A stretch of 64,000 nt of DNA from Streptomyces sp. SCL15-4 (GCF_033366695.1 NZ_JAOBTQ010000001.1:2728001-2792000); one strand, 5' to 3'. Numbered from the stretch's first letter, positions 22,505 through 31,673 are shown. Notes: generated by a model from the letters alone, not told the origin. Numbers and translations are program-made.

Positions 22505-23839
22505 TCAGGATGCGGTCGTCAGGCTGGACTCCCCCTCGCCCGCCCCGGTTCCCTCGCCGGCCTTCACCCGGGCCAGGTCCAGGTCCTTCGTCTCGCGCAT
22601 GGTGACGTAGACGATCAGGGAGACGGCGGCGCAGGCGGCCACGTACCAGTAGAAGCCCGACTCGATGCCGCCCTTCTTGAACCACAGGGCGACGTACTCG
22701 GCGGTGCCGCCGAAGAGGGCGTTGGCGATGGCGTACGGCAGGGCCACGCCGAGCGCGCGGATGCCGGTCGGGAACAGCTCGGCCTTCACACAGGCGTTGA
22801 TCGAGGTGTAGCCGGTGATCACGACCAGCGCGAGCAGGGCGAGGCCGAGGGCGGGCCAGTAGCCGTCCACGTGCCTGAGCAGCGTCATGATCGGCACGGT
22901 GAGGAAGGTGGAGCCGACGGCGAAGGTGATCAGCAGCGGGCGGCGGCCGATGCGGTCGGACAGGGCGCCGGCGAGCGGCTGGAGGCAGGCGAAGACGATC
23001 AGCGCGGTGAAGGAGACCAGGGTCGCCGTCTGCTTGGACAGGCCCGCCGAGTTGGACAGGTACTTGGTCAGATAGGTGGTGTACGTGTAGTAGGCCACCG
23101 TGCCGCCCATGGTGAGGGCGATGACGAGGAACGCCTCCCGCTTGTGCCGCCACAGGGCGCGCAGGGTGCCGCGCTCGGCGCTGTGCGAGGTGTCCTCCGC
23201 GTACACCTCGGTCTCCAGCATGCTGCGGCGCAGGTAGAAGATGACGGCCGCGCCGAGCGCGCCCACGACGAACGGGATGCGCCAGCCGTAGCTGTGCAGG
23301 GCGTCGTCGGACATGGTCCGCTGCAGGATGATCTGGAGGCCGAGGCCCACGATCTGGCCGGCGGTCATGGAGACGTACTGGAAGCTGGAGGCGAAGCCGC
23401 GCCGGGCCGGGTCCGAGGCCTCCGTGAGATAGGTGGCGCTGGCCGCGTACTCGCCGCCCACGGACAGGCCCTGGAGCAGCCGGGCGACGAGCAGGACGAG
23501 CGCGCCGCCGTAGCCGGCGACGCCGTAGGTGGGGGCCACGGCGATGAGGACCGCCGAGGCCGACATGAGCGTGACGGTCAGCGTGAGCGCCGCCTTGCGG
23601 CCCTTGCGGTCGCCGACCCTGCCGAGCAGCCAGCCGCCCACCGGGCGCATGAAGAAGCCGACGGCGAAGATGCCGGCGGTGTTCATCAGCTGCGCGGTGG
23701 GGTTGCCGCTCGGGAAGAACGCGCCGGCGAAATAGGTGGCGAAGCTCGCGTACACGAACCAGTCGAACCACTCGACCATGTTCCCCGCCGAGCCGACCCA
23801 GATCTTCTTCCAGTGTTGACGTTCCATGGGCCGGTACAT
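22505..23839 (-). CDS. MHS-family MFS transporter (alpha-ketoglutarate/proline permease type)
   Basis: Membrane symporter of 444 residues with 12 predicted helices, of the metabolite:H+ symporter branch. Signature stretches are NMVEWFDWFVYASFATYFA in helix 1, GWLLGRVGDRKGRKAAL in the loop 2-3, and GLSVGGEYAASATYLTEASD. Known substrates of the family are alpha-ketoglutarate, proline, betaine and shikimate. It is the last gene of a minus-strand run ureAB-ureC-aguA-tetR, 109 bases after tetR, and may be controlled with it. Start ATG 23839 is tentative; ATG 23827 is also possible. Confidence 0.87.
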   Translation of the reverse strand: MYRPMERQHWKKIWVGSAGNMVEWFDWFVYASFATYFAGAFFPSGNPTAQLMNTAGIFAVGFFMRPVGGWLLGRVGDRKGRKAALTLTVTLMSASAVLIAVAPTYGVAGYGGALVLLVARLLQGLSVGGEYAASATYLTEASDPARRGFASSFQYVSMTAGQIVGLGLQIILQRTMSDDALHSYGWRIPFVVGALGAAVIFYLRRSMLETEVYAEDTSHSAERGTLRALWRHKREAFLVIALTMGGTVAYYTYTTYLTKYLSNSAGLSKQTATLVSFTALIVFACLQPLAGALSDRIGRRPLLITFAVGSTFLTVPIMTLLRHVDGYWPALGLALLALVVITGYTSINACVKAELFPTGIRALGVALPYAIANALFGGTAEYVALWFKKGGIESGFYWYVAACAAVSLIVYVTMRETKDLDLARVKAGEGTGAGEGESSLTTAS

Positions 23840-23948
23840 GCCCGGTGCGGGAGTGAACGATTCCTGTGCAGCGCCCCCGTAGGGGCGCGGGGCCGTATCG
23901 ATATGCGGCTCCGCCGCGTGGGCGCGACCAGCCACGACGGACCCGCGG

Positions 23949-24554
23949 CTATACGACGAGCAACGCATCCTCGAAGAACTCCCGCACGTGCCGGAGCACT
24001 TGCGAGCGATCGGTCCCCCGCAGCCCGATGGCCACATGAATCGAGAACCCGTCGAGCAGCGCACGCGTCCTCGTGGCGAAGCGGTCCGCGTCCACCCCCC
24101 GGAACTCCCCGCGCGAGGCGCCCTCGGCGATCAGCGCGACCAGGTCGCGGTGCCAGGCGCCCTCGATCGCGGCCTGCCGCTCGCGCGCGCCCTCGTCGGC
24201 GTTCTGCGAGCGGTTCCAGACCTCCAGCCAGAGCGTCCAGTGCGGGTCCCGGTGGCCTTCGGGGACGTACAGGTCGACGTACGCCTCCAGCCGCTCCCGG
24301 GCGGTTCCGGGACCGGTGAGCAGCCGGGCCCGCTGAGCGCCGAGCCGGCCCTCGCTCCACTCCAGGGTCTGGAGCAGCAGCTCGTCCTTGGAGCGGAAGT
24401 AGTACAGCAGATGCCCGCTGCTCATGCCGACCTCGCGGCCGAGCCCCGCCATGGTGAGCTTCTCCAGACCGCGCTCGGCGATCATGCCCATGGCGGCGGC
24501 GAGAACCTCCTCGCGCGGCGGCGCGTTCCTGCGCGCCCGGCCCGCACCGGCCAT
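23949..24554 (-). CDS. TetR-family regulator of the urease/agmatine deiminase cluster
   Basis: Regulator of 201 residues. The TetR helix-turn-helix is at about residues 12-58 (EEVLAAAMGMIAERGLEKLT, then MAGLGREVGMSSGHLLYYF). The BetI-like C-terminal part contains WLEVWNRSQ. It begins 18 bases after the aguA stop, so it belongs to the same operon and probably autoregulates it; a fitting inverted site TTAGAG-N5-CTCTAA stands before ureAB. The inducer is unknown; agmatine, a polyamine or urea are guesses from context. Confidence 0.87.
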   Translation of the reverse strand: MAGAGRARRNAPPREEVLAAAMGMIAERGLEKLTMAGLGREVGMSSGHLLYYFRSKDELLLQTLEWSEGRLGAQRARLLTGPGTARERLEAYVDLYVPEGHRDPHWTLWLEVWNRSQNADEGARERQAAIEGAWHRDLVALIAEGASRGEFRGVDADRFATRTRALLDGFSIHVAIGLRGTDRSQVLRHVREFFEDALLVV

Positions 24555-24572
24555 CTGCTGCTCCTGTGTGTG

Positions 24573-25613
24573 TCAGACCTTCGGCTGCTGCTGGGTGATG
24601 CAGTGGATGCCACCGCCACCGGAGAAGATCGTACGGGCGTCCACCAGGGTCACCGTCCGCTCCGGGAACAGGCGGCGGAAGATCCCGGCGGCGATCTCGT
24701 CGCGCGGGTCGTCGAAGCCGCACAGGACCAGGCCGCCGTTGCAGAGGTAGTGGTTGATGTAGGAGTAGTCGGCCCAGTGGCCGTCGGCCTCCAGCACGGT
24801 CGGCGCGGGCACCTCGACGACCTCCAGGGCGCGGCCCCGGGCGTCGGTCGCCGACCTCAGCAGGCCGATGACCTCCTTGGTGACCTCGTGGTCGGGGTGG
24901 GCGGGGTCGGGCTGGTGGTGGGCGACGACGACACCGGGGCGGGCGAAGGCGGCGACGATGTCGACGTGGCCGAGGGTGCCGAAGCCGTGCGGCGGATAGT
25001 CGCCGGTCAGGCCACGCGGCAGCCAGATCGCCTTGCTCGTGCCGAGGTGGGCGTGGATCTCCGCCTCGACCTCCGCCTTGGACCAGTGCGGGTTGCGCTC
25101 GGGGCCGAGCTGCACGGTCTCGGTGAGCAGGACGGTGCCCTCGCCGTCGACGTGGATCGCGCCGCCCTCGTTGACCAGCTCCGAGGCGTACGTCCTCGCG
25201 TCCGTGAGGCCGGCGACGTACGCGCCGATCTTGGAGTCGTGCTCCCAGCGGGCCCAGTGCTGGGCGCCCCAGCCGTTGAAGGTCCAGTCGACGGCGGCCA
25301 GCCGGCCCTTGCCGTCGGTGAGGAAGGTGGGGCCGATGTCCCGCATCCAGGCGTCGTCCAGCTCCCGTTCGACGGTGTCGATGCCGGGGCCGAGCAGTTC
25401 GCGGGCCTCGGCGGACTGGCCGGGGCCGCAGACGACCGTCACCGGTTCGAAGCGGCGGATCGCGCGGGCGACGGACGCCCAGGCGGTGCGGGCGGCGGCG
25501 AGGTCGGCCGGGTCGTCGAAGGTGGGGTTGGGGCCGGGCCACGCCATCCAGGTGCGCTCGTGCGGGGCCCACTCGGCGGGCATGCGGAAGCCGTCGGCGG
25601 CGGGGGTGGTCAT
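24573..25613 (-). CDS. aguA: Agmatine deiminase
   Basis: Enzyme of 346 residues that hydrolyses agmatine to N-carbamoylputrescine and ammonia (peptidyl-arginine deiminase superfamily). Conserved marks: PAEWAPHERTWMAWP at the N-terminus, DDAWMRDIGPTFL, EGGAIHVDGEGT, GHVDIVAAF, and the nucleophile Cys338 in GGGGIHCITQQQ at the C-terminus. It begins 11 bases after the ureC stop. No N-carbamoylputrescine amidohydrolase (aguB) is next to it, which leaves the next step to another locus or to an unexpected partner. Confidence 0.93.
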   Translation of the reverse strand: MTTPAADGFRMPAEWAPHERTWMAWPGPNPTFDDPADLAAARTAWASVARAIRRFEPVTVVCGPGQSAEARELLGPGIDTVERELDDAWMRDIGPTFLTDGKGRLAAVDWTFNGWGAQHWARWEHDSKIGAYVAGLTDARTYASELVNEGGAIHVDGEGTVLLTETVQLGPERNPHWSKAEVEAEIHAHLGTSKAIWLPRGLTGDYPPHGFGTLGHVDIVAAFARPGVVVAHHQPDPAHPDHEVTKEVIGLLRSATDARGRALEVVEVPAPTVLEADGHWADYSYINHYLCNGGLVLCGFDDPRDEIAAGIFRRLFPERTVTLVDARTIFSGGGGIHCITQQQPKV

Positions 25614-25624
25614 GCGCGGAGTCC

Positions 25625-27349
25625 TTAGAGGAAGTAGAGGCGGTTGAGGGAGACGGAGTCGGCCGGTGCCGAGCGCAGCGGGTCGCCGTCGAGGGTGACC
25701 AGGCCGGTGCGCCGGTCGACGTCGACGTCGCCGATCCGGGCGTTCAGGCGCAGGTCGGCGGGGCCGATGCCGCGGGTGCCGCGCACGGCGACCCGGCGCC
25801 GCCGGGTGGGCAGCGTGTCGCCTCCCTGGTCGGCGGCGGCCCGCGCGACGAACGCCACGGAGAGGTCCGCGGCCGTGGCGCCGTACGCTCCGAACTGCGG
25901 TCCGAGGACGAGCGGTTCGCAGGTGTCGGTGGCCGCGTTGGGGTCGCCGACCACGCCGTACGCCGGGAAGCCGGCCTTCAGCACGAGCTGCGGCTTGGCG
26001 CCGAAGTACTCCGGGCGCCACAGCACGATGTCGGCGAGCTTGCCGGTCTCGATCGAGCCGACCTCGTGCGACAGTCCGTGCGCGATGGCCGGGTTGATGG
26101 TCAGCTTGGCCATGTAGCGCAGCACGCGGGCGTTGTCGTCGCCGTCGCCGTCGCCCTCCAGCGGGCCCAGCTCGGCCTTCATCTTGCCGGCCATGGCGAA
26201 GGTGCGGCGGACGGTCTCCCCGGCCCGGCCCATGCCCTGGGCGTCGGAGGAGGTGATGCCGATCGCACCCAGGTCGTGCAGCACGTCCTCGGCGCCCATG
26301 GTGCCGGCCCGGATGCGGTCGCGGGCCATCGCCGCGTCGCCGGGCAGGTCGGGCTTGAGGTCGTGGACGGAGACGATCATGCCGTAGTGCTCGGCGACCG
26401 CGTCCCGGCCGAAAGGCAGGGTGGGGTTGGTGGAGGAGCCGATGACGTTCGGCACACCGGCCATCTTCAGGACGTTGGGCACGTGTCCGCCGCCGCAGCC
26501 CTCGATGTGGAAGGCGTGGATCGTACGGCCCTCCAGCACCTTCAGGGTGTCCTCGACCGACAGGCACTCGTTCAGGCCGTCGCTGTGCAGGGCCACCTGG
26601 ACGTCGTGCTCCTCGGCGACCCGCAGCGCGGTGTCCAGCGCGCGGGTGTGGGCGCCCATGTCCTCGTGCACCTTGAACCCGCTCGCCCCGCCCTCGGCCA
26701 GGGCCTCGATCAGCGGCGCCGGACGGGAGGACGAACCCCGGCCCAGGAAGCCGATGTTGACCGGCCAGGCGTCGAAGGCGTTGAAGGCGTGGCGCAGCGC
26801 CCACGGCGAGTTGACGCCGACGCCCCAGACCGGGCCGAACTCCTGCCCGATGATCGTGGTCACGCCGGAGGCGAGGGACGCCTCCATGATGCGCGGCGAC
26901 AGCAGGTGCACATGGGTGTCGACGGCGCCGGCGGTGGCGATCAGGCCCTCGCCGGAGACGATGGAGGTACCGGTGCCGACGACGACGTCCACGCCGTCCA
27001 GGGTGTCCGGGTTGCCGGCCCGCCCGATGGCCGCGATGCGTCCCTCGCGGATGCCGATGGACACCTTGCGGATGCCCTGCACCGCGTCGATCACCACGAC
27101 GTTGCTGATCACGACGTCACAGGTGTCGCGGACGGCGGCGGCCTTCAGGTGCAGTCCGTCGCGGGCGGTCTTGCCGAAACCGGCCAGGAACTCGTCGCCG
27201 TACCGCTGGGAGTCGGACTCGACGCGGATCGTCAGCCCGGAGTCGCCGAGGCGGACGCGGTCGCCGGCGCGCGGGCCGTGGGTGGCGGCGTAGGCGTGCG
27301 GGTCGATGTGGATCGACCGGCTCACCTCTCGTCCCTTCGAGCGGCTCAT
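25625..27349 (-). CDS. ureC: Urease alpha subunit, divergent second-type copy
   Basis: Protein of 574 residues of the urease alpha family (urea to ammonia and carbamate, nickel enzyme). All nickel-site residues are present: His146 and His148 (THVHLL), the Lys226 to be carbamylated (GFKVHED), His255 (ALHSD), His289 (GCGGGHV) and Asp369 (SSDAQ). The active-site flap differs: the usual CHH is VHD (328-330), so the flap cysteine is Val and one His is Asp, while the catalytic His is kept. The N-terminal zone is shorter and less conserved than in standard UreC. ATG 27349 overlaps the ureAB stop (ATGA); GTG 27325 is an alternative. No ureD, E, F or G lies in the window. Confidence 0.88.
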   Translation of the reverse strand: MSRSKGREVSRSIHIDPHAYAATHGPRAGDRVRLGDSGLTIRVESDSQRYGDEFLAGFGKTARDGLHLKAAAVRDTCDVVISNVVVIDAVQGIRKVSIGIREGRIAAIGRAGNPDTLDGVDVVVGTGTSIVSGEGLIATAGAVDTHVHLLSPRIMEASLASGVTTIIGQEFGPVWGVGVNSPWALRHAFNAFDAWPVNIGFLGRGSSSRPAPLIEALAEGGASGFKVHEDMGAHTRALDTALRVAEEHDVQVALHSDGLNECLSVEDTLKVLEGRTIHAFHIEGCGGGHVPNVLKMAGVPNVIGSSTNPTLPFGRDAVAEHYGMIVSVHDLKPDLPGDAAMARDRIRAGTMGAEDVLHDLGAIGITSSDAQGMGRAGETVRRTFAMAGKMKAELGPLEGDGDGDDNARVLRYMAKLTINPAIAHGLSHEVGSIETGKLADIVLWRPEYFGAKPQLVLKAGFPAYGVVGDPNAATDTCEPLVLGPQFGAYGATAADLSVAFVARAAADQGGDTLPTRRRRVAVRGTRGIGPADLRLNARIGDVDVDRRTGLVTLDGDPLRSAPADSVSLNRLYFL

Positions 27350-28044
27350 CGCTCCTCGTCTCCTTCCGGGGTCGCTCCCAGGTAGCCGCAGGCGGCGGCC
27401 CTGCGCAGGGCCTCTTCCCGCGCGCCGGGCGCGTCCAGCGGCCCGTCGACCAGGCCGGCGAAGCCGATCGCGATCCGCTCGCCGCCGATCGGCACGAGCG
27501 CGACCTCCTCGCTCTCGCCGGGCCCGAAGCGGACCGAGGAGCCGGCGGGCACGGCGAGCCGCATGCCGTAGGCGGCGCGGCGGTCGAAGTCGAGGCGCGG
27601 GTTGGCCTCGAAGAAGTGGAAGTGGGAGGTGACGGAGACCGGCACGCCGGCGGTGTTGGTGACGCGCAGCCGGACGGCGGGCTCGGGGTCGGCGTGCTCG
27701 GGGCCGGGCAGCAGCGCGCCCGGGGCGTCCTCGCCCAGGCCTGCGCCGATGGGGTCGGAGACGACCGCGAGCCGGGAGCCGTCGTCGAAGACGGCCTCGA
27801 CCATCACCTCGGTGACGACGTCGGCGACGCCCGGCAGCACGTCCCCGGGGCCGAGCACCGAGCGGGCGGCCTCGATGGCCTCGGCGAGCCGTCTGCCGTC
27901 GCGGGCCGCCTCGCAGACGGTGTCCGCGATCAGCGCGGTGGCCTCCGGCACGTTCAGCTTCAGGCCGCGCGCCCGGCGGGCCCGGGCCAGCTCCGCGGCA
28001 CCGAAGAGCAGCAGCCGGTCACGTTCGGTCGGGGTCAGTCGCAC
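27346..28044 (-). CDS. ureA: Fused urease gamma-beta subunit
   Basis: Protein of 232 residues joining the gamma and beta urease subunits. The gamma part (about 1-100) has LTPTERDRLLLFGAAELARA and GLKLNVPEATALIAD; the beta part (about 125-225) has VTNTAGVPVSVTSHFHFFEANP and RRAAYGMRLAVPAGSSVRF. Gamma-beta fusions are known in Helicobacter and in the second urease set of some Streptomyces. It is first in the operon and overlaps ureC by four bases. Compared with canonical sequences both halves are divergent. Confidence 0.88.
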   Translation of the reverse strand: MRLTPTERDRLLLFGAAELARARRARGLKLNVPEATALIADTVCEAARDGRRLAEAIEAARSVLGPGDVLPGVADVVTEVMVEAVFDDGSRLAVVSDPIGAGLGEDAPGALLPGPEHADPEPAVRLRVTNTAGVPVSVTSHFHFFEANPRLDFDRRAAYGMRLAVPAGSSVRFGPGESEEVALVPIGGERIAIGFAGLVDGPLDAPGAREEALRRAAACGYLGATPEGDEER

Positions 28045-28081
28045 GACGCGGCACCTCCTTGTCCTCCACGTCTTCCAGTTG

Positions 28082-28098
28082 TTAGAGCATCACTCTAA
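28082..28098 (-). promoter_or_regulatory. Inverted repeat TTAGAG-N5-CTCTAA upstream of the urease operon
   Basis: A 6-bp inverted repeat with 5-base spacer, 38 bases before the ureAB start; a third half-site CTCTAA is at 28161-28166. It is AT-rich against the surrounding sequence and is a candidate operator for the operon's own TetR regulator. Confidence 0.55.
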
Positions 28099-28195
28099 AC
28101 AGAGAATTCTTGGAGGGACAGCATTGACCGGCAGCAGGACTCATGTCACATCGAACGCTGCTCTAATCCGGTCGCACGTCCGCGGCGCACAGCGA

Positions 28196-28253
28196 AGGGG
28201 CGCGGGGAGCCGCGTGATCGTTCCCGACGATCACGCGGCCGCCCCGCGCCCCT
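28196..28253 (-). terminator. Two-part hairpin terminator after ilvE
   Basis: Outer stem AGGGGCGCGGGG/CCCCGCGCCCCT (12 bp) encloses an inner perfect stem CGCGTGATCG/CGATCACGCG (28211-28220 with 28228-28237). It begins 24 bases after the ilvE stop on the minus strand and also insulates the divergent urease operon. Confidence 0.8.
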
Positions 28254-28276
28254 GTGCGGCCGTGTGAGCCGCGCGC

Positions 28277-29365
28277 TTAACCGACCTGGTGACGCCATCC
28301 GTGCTTGTCCTCCATGAGACCGCGCTGGATGCCCAGCAGAGCGTCCCGCAGCCGCATGGTGACCGGCCCGGGCGTACCGTCGCCGTGGGACCACGCGTCC
28401 GTCTTGGTCTTGACGTGGCCGATGGGCGTGACCACCGCGGCGGTGCCGCAGGCGAAGACCTCGGTCAGCGCGCCGGACGCCGCGTCCGCGCGCCACTGCT
28501 CCAGCGTGATCGTGCCCTCCTCGGCGGTGTAGCCGAGGTCGCGGGCGACCTGGAGGAGGGAGTCGCGGGTGATGCCCTCCAGGATGGAGCCGGTGAGCGA
28601 GGGAGTGACGATCCGGTCGCCGTAGACGAACGCGACGTTCATGCTGCCGGACTCCTCGACCTTGGTGCGGGTCACCGCGTCGAGGTAGACGACCTGGTCG
28701 CAGCCGTGCGCGGCGGCCTCGGCCTGCGGCAGCAGGGACGCGGCGTAGTTGCCGCCGGTCTTGGCGTCGCCCGTGCCGCCCGGCACCGCGCGGACGTGGT
28801 CCTCGGCGACCCAGATGGTGACCGGCTTCACGCCGCCGGCGAAGTAGGCGCCGGACGGGGAGGCGATCAGCATGAACAGGTATTCGTTGGCCGGGTGGAC
28901 GCCGAGCGCGGCCTCCGTGGCGAACATGAACGGCCGCAGGTAGAGGGAGGCCTCGCCGCCGTGCGGCGGAACCCAGTCGGCGTCCTGGGTGAGCAGCGCG
29001 TCCAGCGCGCCGATGAACAGCTCCTCGGGCAGCTCGGCCATGGCCATGCGGCGGGCGGAGTTGCGGAACCGGCGGGCGCTGGCCTCGGGGCGGAACACCG
29101 CGACCGAACCGTCGGGCTGGCGGAACGCCTTCAGGCCCTCGAAGATCTCCTGGCCGTAGTGCAGGACGTGCGTGGAGGGGTCGATGGAGATCGGGCCGTA
29201 AGGAACGAGCTGGGCGTCGTGCCAGCCGCGGCCCTCGGTCCACTTGATCGTCACCATGTGGTCGGTGAAGTGGCGGCCGAAGCCGGGGTTGGCCAGAATC
29301 GCCTCGCGCTCCGCGGCGGCGAGTGGGCTGGCGGACGGCTTGAGCTCGATCGTGGGCGTCGTCAT
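28277..29365 (-). CDS. ilvE: Branched-chain amino acid aminotransferase IlvE
   Basis: PLP enzyme of 362 residues, fold type IV, that interconverts Leu, Ile and Val with their 2-oxo acids. Marks: [26 protein letters not shown], the PLP lysine in [24 protein letters not shown] and [13 protein letters not shown]. It performs the last step of branched-chain synthesis, and in Streptomyces the first step of branched precursor supply. ATG 29365 follows GAAGGA at 9 bases. It has its own promoter region of about 240 bases after leuB. Confidence 0.95.
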   Translation of the reverse strand: MTTPTIELKPSASPLAAAEREAILANPGFGRHFTDHMVTIKWTEGRGWHDAQLVPYGPISIDPSTHVLHYGQEIFEGLKAFRQPDGSVAVFRPEASARRFRNSARRMAMAELPEELFIGALDALLTQDADWVPPHGGEASLYLRPFMFATEAALGVHPANEYLFMLIASPSGAYFAGGVKPVTIWVAEDHVRAVPGGTGDAKTGGNYAASLLPQAEAAAHGCDQVVYLDAVTRTKVEESGSMNVAFVYGDRIVTPSLTGSILEGITRDSLLQVARDLGYTAEEGTITLEQWRADAASGALTEVFACGTAAVVTPIGHVKTKTDAWSHGDGTPGPVTMRLRDALLGIQRGLMEDKHGWRHQVG

Positions 29366-29536
29366 CAGTGGTTGTCCTTCACCGGTTGTAGTGACGGGCC
29401 GCGTACACGCCTGCACTCCCGGTCGTCGGTGCTAGGACGTCCGAGCAATCCCTCATATCGCGGCTCCGCGTTCGATTATCGCGCGGGGCCCGCGGCAGAC
29501 GGAATCGGGGTGAGGCGGCCCTGGGGTTGAGGATGA

Positions 29537-29569
29537 CACCCGGCGGGACACGTCAGAAGCCGCCGGGTG
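29537..29569 (-). terminator. Hairpin terminator after leuB
   Basis: Perfect 10-bp stem CACCCGGCGG/CCGCCGGGTG with 13-base loop, 37 bases after the leuB stop. Confidence 0.75.
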
Positions 29570-29606
29570 CGGTGGCGACCCGGCGGCTTGGGTGTAGCGC
29601 GGCGGG

Positions 29607-30650
29607 TCAGCCGGCTACGCGTACGGCGAGCGCGTCGCCGATCTTGGAGGTGGGGCGGGCCGGCCGGCCGGCGCGCTCGGTGAGGTCGGCGGCGACCGCG
29701 GTGTCGATGCGGTCGGCCTCCGACTCGTAGCCCAGGTGGCGCAGCAGGAGGGCGACGGACAGGACGGTGGCCGTGGGGTCGGCCTTGCCCTGGCCGGCGA
29801 TGTCCGGGGCCGAGCCGTGGACCGGCTCGAACATGGACGGGAACTCGCGGCTGGGGTTGATGTTGCCGGAGGCGGCCACGCCGATGCCGCCGGAGACGGC
29901 CGCGGCGAGGTCGGTGATGATGTCGCCGAAGAGGTTGTCGGTGACGATGACGTCGAAGCGGCCGGGGTCGGTGACGAGGTAGATCGTCGCCGCGTCGACG
30001 TGGATGTAGTCGGTGGTGACCTCGGGGTACTCCGCGGCCACCTGGTGGAAGATGTTCGTCCACAGGTGCCCGGCGAAGGTCAGCACGTTGTTCTTGTGGA
30101 CCAGCGTCAGCTTCTTGCGCGGGCGGGCCTGGGCGCGCTCGAAGGCGTCGCGGACGACGCGCTCGACGCCGTAGGCCGTGTTGACGGACACCTCGGTGGC
30201 GACCTCGTGCGCGGTGCCCTTGCGGATGGTGCCGCCGTTGCCCGTGTACGGGCCCTCGGTGCCCTCGCGGACGACGACGAAGTCGATCTCCGGCTGGCCG
30301 GCCAGCGGGGTGGCGACACCGGGGAGCAGCTTGGACGGGCGCAGGTTGACGTGGTGGTCGAAGGCGAAGCGGAGCTTCAGCAGGAAGCCGCGCTCCAGGA
30401 CGCCGGACGGCACGGACGGGTCGCCGATCGCGCCGAGCAGGATGGCGTCGTGGCCCTTGAGCTGCTCCAGGTCGCCGTCGGTGAGGGTCTCACCGGTGGC
30501 GTGGTAGCGCTTGGCGCCGAAGTCGTACTCCTTGGTCTCCAGCTTCACATCCTGCGGCAGGACGGCGGAGAGGACCTTCAGACCCTCGGCCACGACCTCC
30601 TGGCCGATGCCGTCACCGGGGATCACTGCGAGATTGATGCTGCGAGACAT
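29607..30650 (-). CDS. leuB: 3-isopropylmalate dehydrogenase LeuB
   Basis: NAD-dependent decarboxylating dehydrogenase of 347 residues in leucine synthesis. Marks: [19 protein letters not shown], the substrate-loop [39 protein letters not shown] and the NAD-binding [18 protein letters not shown]. The shorter actinobacterial form is recognisable by its length. ATG 30650 fits the family. A 43-residue gene lies upstream on the same strand. Confidence 0.95.
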   Translation of the reverse strand: MSRSINLAVIPGDGIGQEVVAEGLKVLSAVLPQDVKLETKEYDFGAKRYHATGETLTDGDLEQLKGHDAILLGAIGDPSVPSGVLERGFLLKLRFAFDHHVNLRPSKLLPGVATPLAGQPEIDFVVVREGTEGPYTGNGGTIRKGTAHEVATEVSVNTAYGVERVVRDAFERAQARPRKKLTLVHKNNVLTFAGHLWTNIFHQVAAEYPEVTTDYIHVDAATIYLVTDPGRFDVIVTDNLFGDIITDLAAAVSGGIGVAASGNINPSREFPSMFEPVHGSAPDIAGQGKADPTATVLSVALLLRHLGYESEADRIDTAVAADLTERAGRPARPTSKIGDALAVRVAG

Positions 30651-30743
30651 GTCGGGCACCCTACTCCTCGTCCCAGGTGATGACACACCATGTCCGCCAT
30701 ACGGACAGCCGGGCGGGTGGCGGGGTGCCCGCGCGGCCGTGGT

Positions 30744-30875
30744 TCAGTGGCCGGTCTGGCCGCCGTTGTCCCGGCGGTCCAGGGCCCGCTGGAGGGCGGC
30801 GGCGGCGTTCTTGCGGTCGGACTCGCTCGTACGGGACACGTGGCGGACTCGGCGGCGGACGGTCGTCTCGGCCAT
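30744..30875 (-). CDS. Short conserved hypothetical protein (43 residues)
   Basis: Reads MAETTVRRRVRHVSRTSESD... then a helical stretch (NAAAALQRALDRRDNGGQ). The codon pattern is coding-like, and AAGGAG stands 10 bases before the ATG. It is basic with a probable amphipathic helix, and soluble. The function is not known. It ends 93 bases before leuB and may be read with it. It is easily missed because of its length. Confidence 0.7.
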   Translation of the reverse strand: MAETTVRRRVRHVSRTSESDRKNAAAALQRALDRRDNGGQTGH

Positions 30876-31133
30876 GGCAATCGACTCCTTCGGCATACGT
30901 GGAGCACGGCTGTGGGGGGATACGAGCTGCCGGAAGGGGCGGGGAGCGCTTGGCCGCAGGGGTTGCCTGCGCGGGCCGGCTCACGACCGCCGTTCGCTGG
31001 ATGGAGCGAGGCGTTCGGCTCCTTTCACGTTAAGCGAGCGGCCCGCGCCTGTCTGCACAATTACTCGGACTTCCTACTATCTGAGACGGAGAAGCCGCTG
31101 AGCTGGGCTTTTCCCTCGCCGTCCGACGCGCCG

Positions 31134-31673
31134 TCAGGTGATGTCGCCGTCCCGCCAGTCGAAGACCAGTTCCCCGGACGGGTCGGGCGGGCCGGCCAGA
31201 GGGGGCCACAGGTACACGCCGCCCTCCTCGTCCGGCAGCCGGACGACGCCGTCGGGCGAGAGGGCGTGCACCTGTCCGGGCCAGCACTGCCAGCCCCGGG
31301 CGGCGTACAGCAGGGCGCCCTCGTCGCTCGCCGACAGCGCGCCGAGGTCGTAGGCCCGGTCGAGCACCCGCTCCAGCCCGGCCATCACCCGTCCGCCGAG
31401 CCCGGTCCGCCGCACGTCGGCCCGTACGGCGACGGCTTCGACGTATCCGGTGCGCAGCCACCGTCCCCGGTGCCGCAGCCGGCGCATCACGAGGGCCCCG
31501 TGGGCGGCGAGGCCGTCGTCGTCCCGGATCAGCACGTGCACTCCGCCGAGCCCGTGGTCCCAGTCCTCGTCGGAGAAGTCCCCGTCGAAGGCGTGGTCCA
31601 ACAGGGCGCGTACGTCCCTGAGTTCGGCGGGGTCGAGATCGGCGGTGTGGACGAGGCGCTGTCTATGGGTCAT
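31134..31673 (-). CDS. GNAT acetyltransferase, aminoglycoside 2'-N-acetyltransferase AAC(2')-like
   Basis: GNAT protein of 179 residues that resembles mycobacterial AAC(2')-I along its whole length: RLVHTADLD at the start, DWDHGLGGVHVLI, HRGRWLRTGYVEAVAVRADV, YDLGALSASDEG, LYAARGWQCWPG, a PDEEGG stretch and the C-terminal DWRDGDIT. AAC(2') enzymes acetylate the 2'-amino group of gentamicin- or tobramycin-type drugs with acetyl-CoA; chromosomal mycobacterial copies may have other physiological substrates. It stands alone between leuB and pruA. Activity against drugs cannot be concluded from sequence. Confidence 0.82.
   Translation of the reverse strand: MTHRQRLVHTADLDPAELRDVRALLDHAFDGDFSDEDWDHGLGGVHVLIRDDDGLAAHGALVMRRLRHRGRWLRTGYVEAVAVRADVRRTGLGGRVMAGLERVLDRAYDLGALSASDEGALLYAARGWQCWPGQVHALSPDGVVRLPDEEGGVYLWPPLAGPPDPSGELVFDWRDGDIT

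Noticed and set aside
25625..27349. Urease alpha gene as a decayed copy
   Set aside because: No stops or frameshifts, and all metal ligands plus the catalytic His are kept, so selection appears to hold it.
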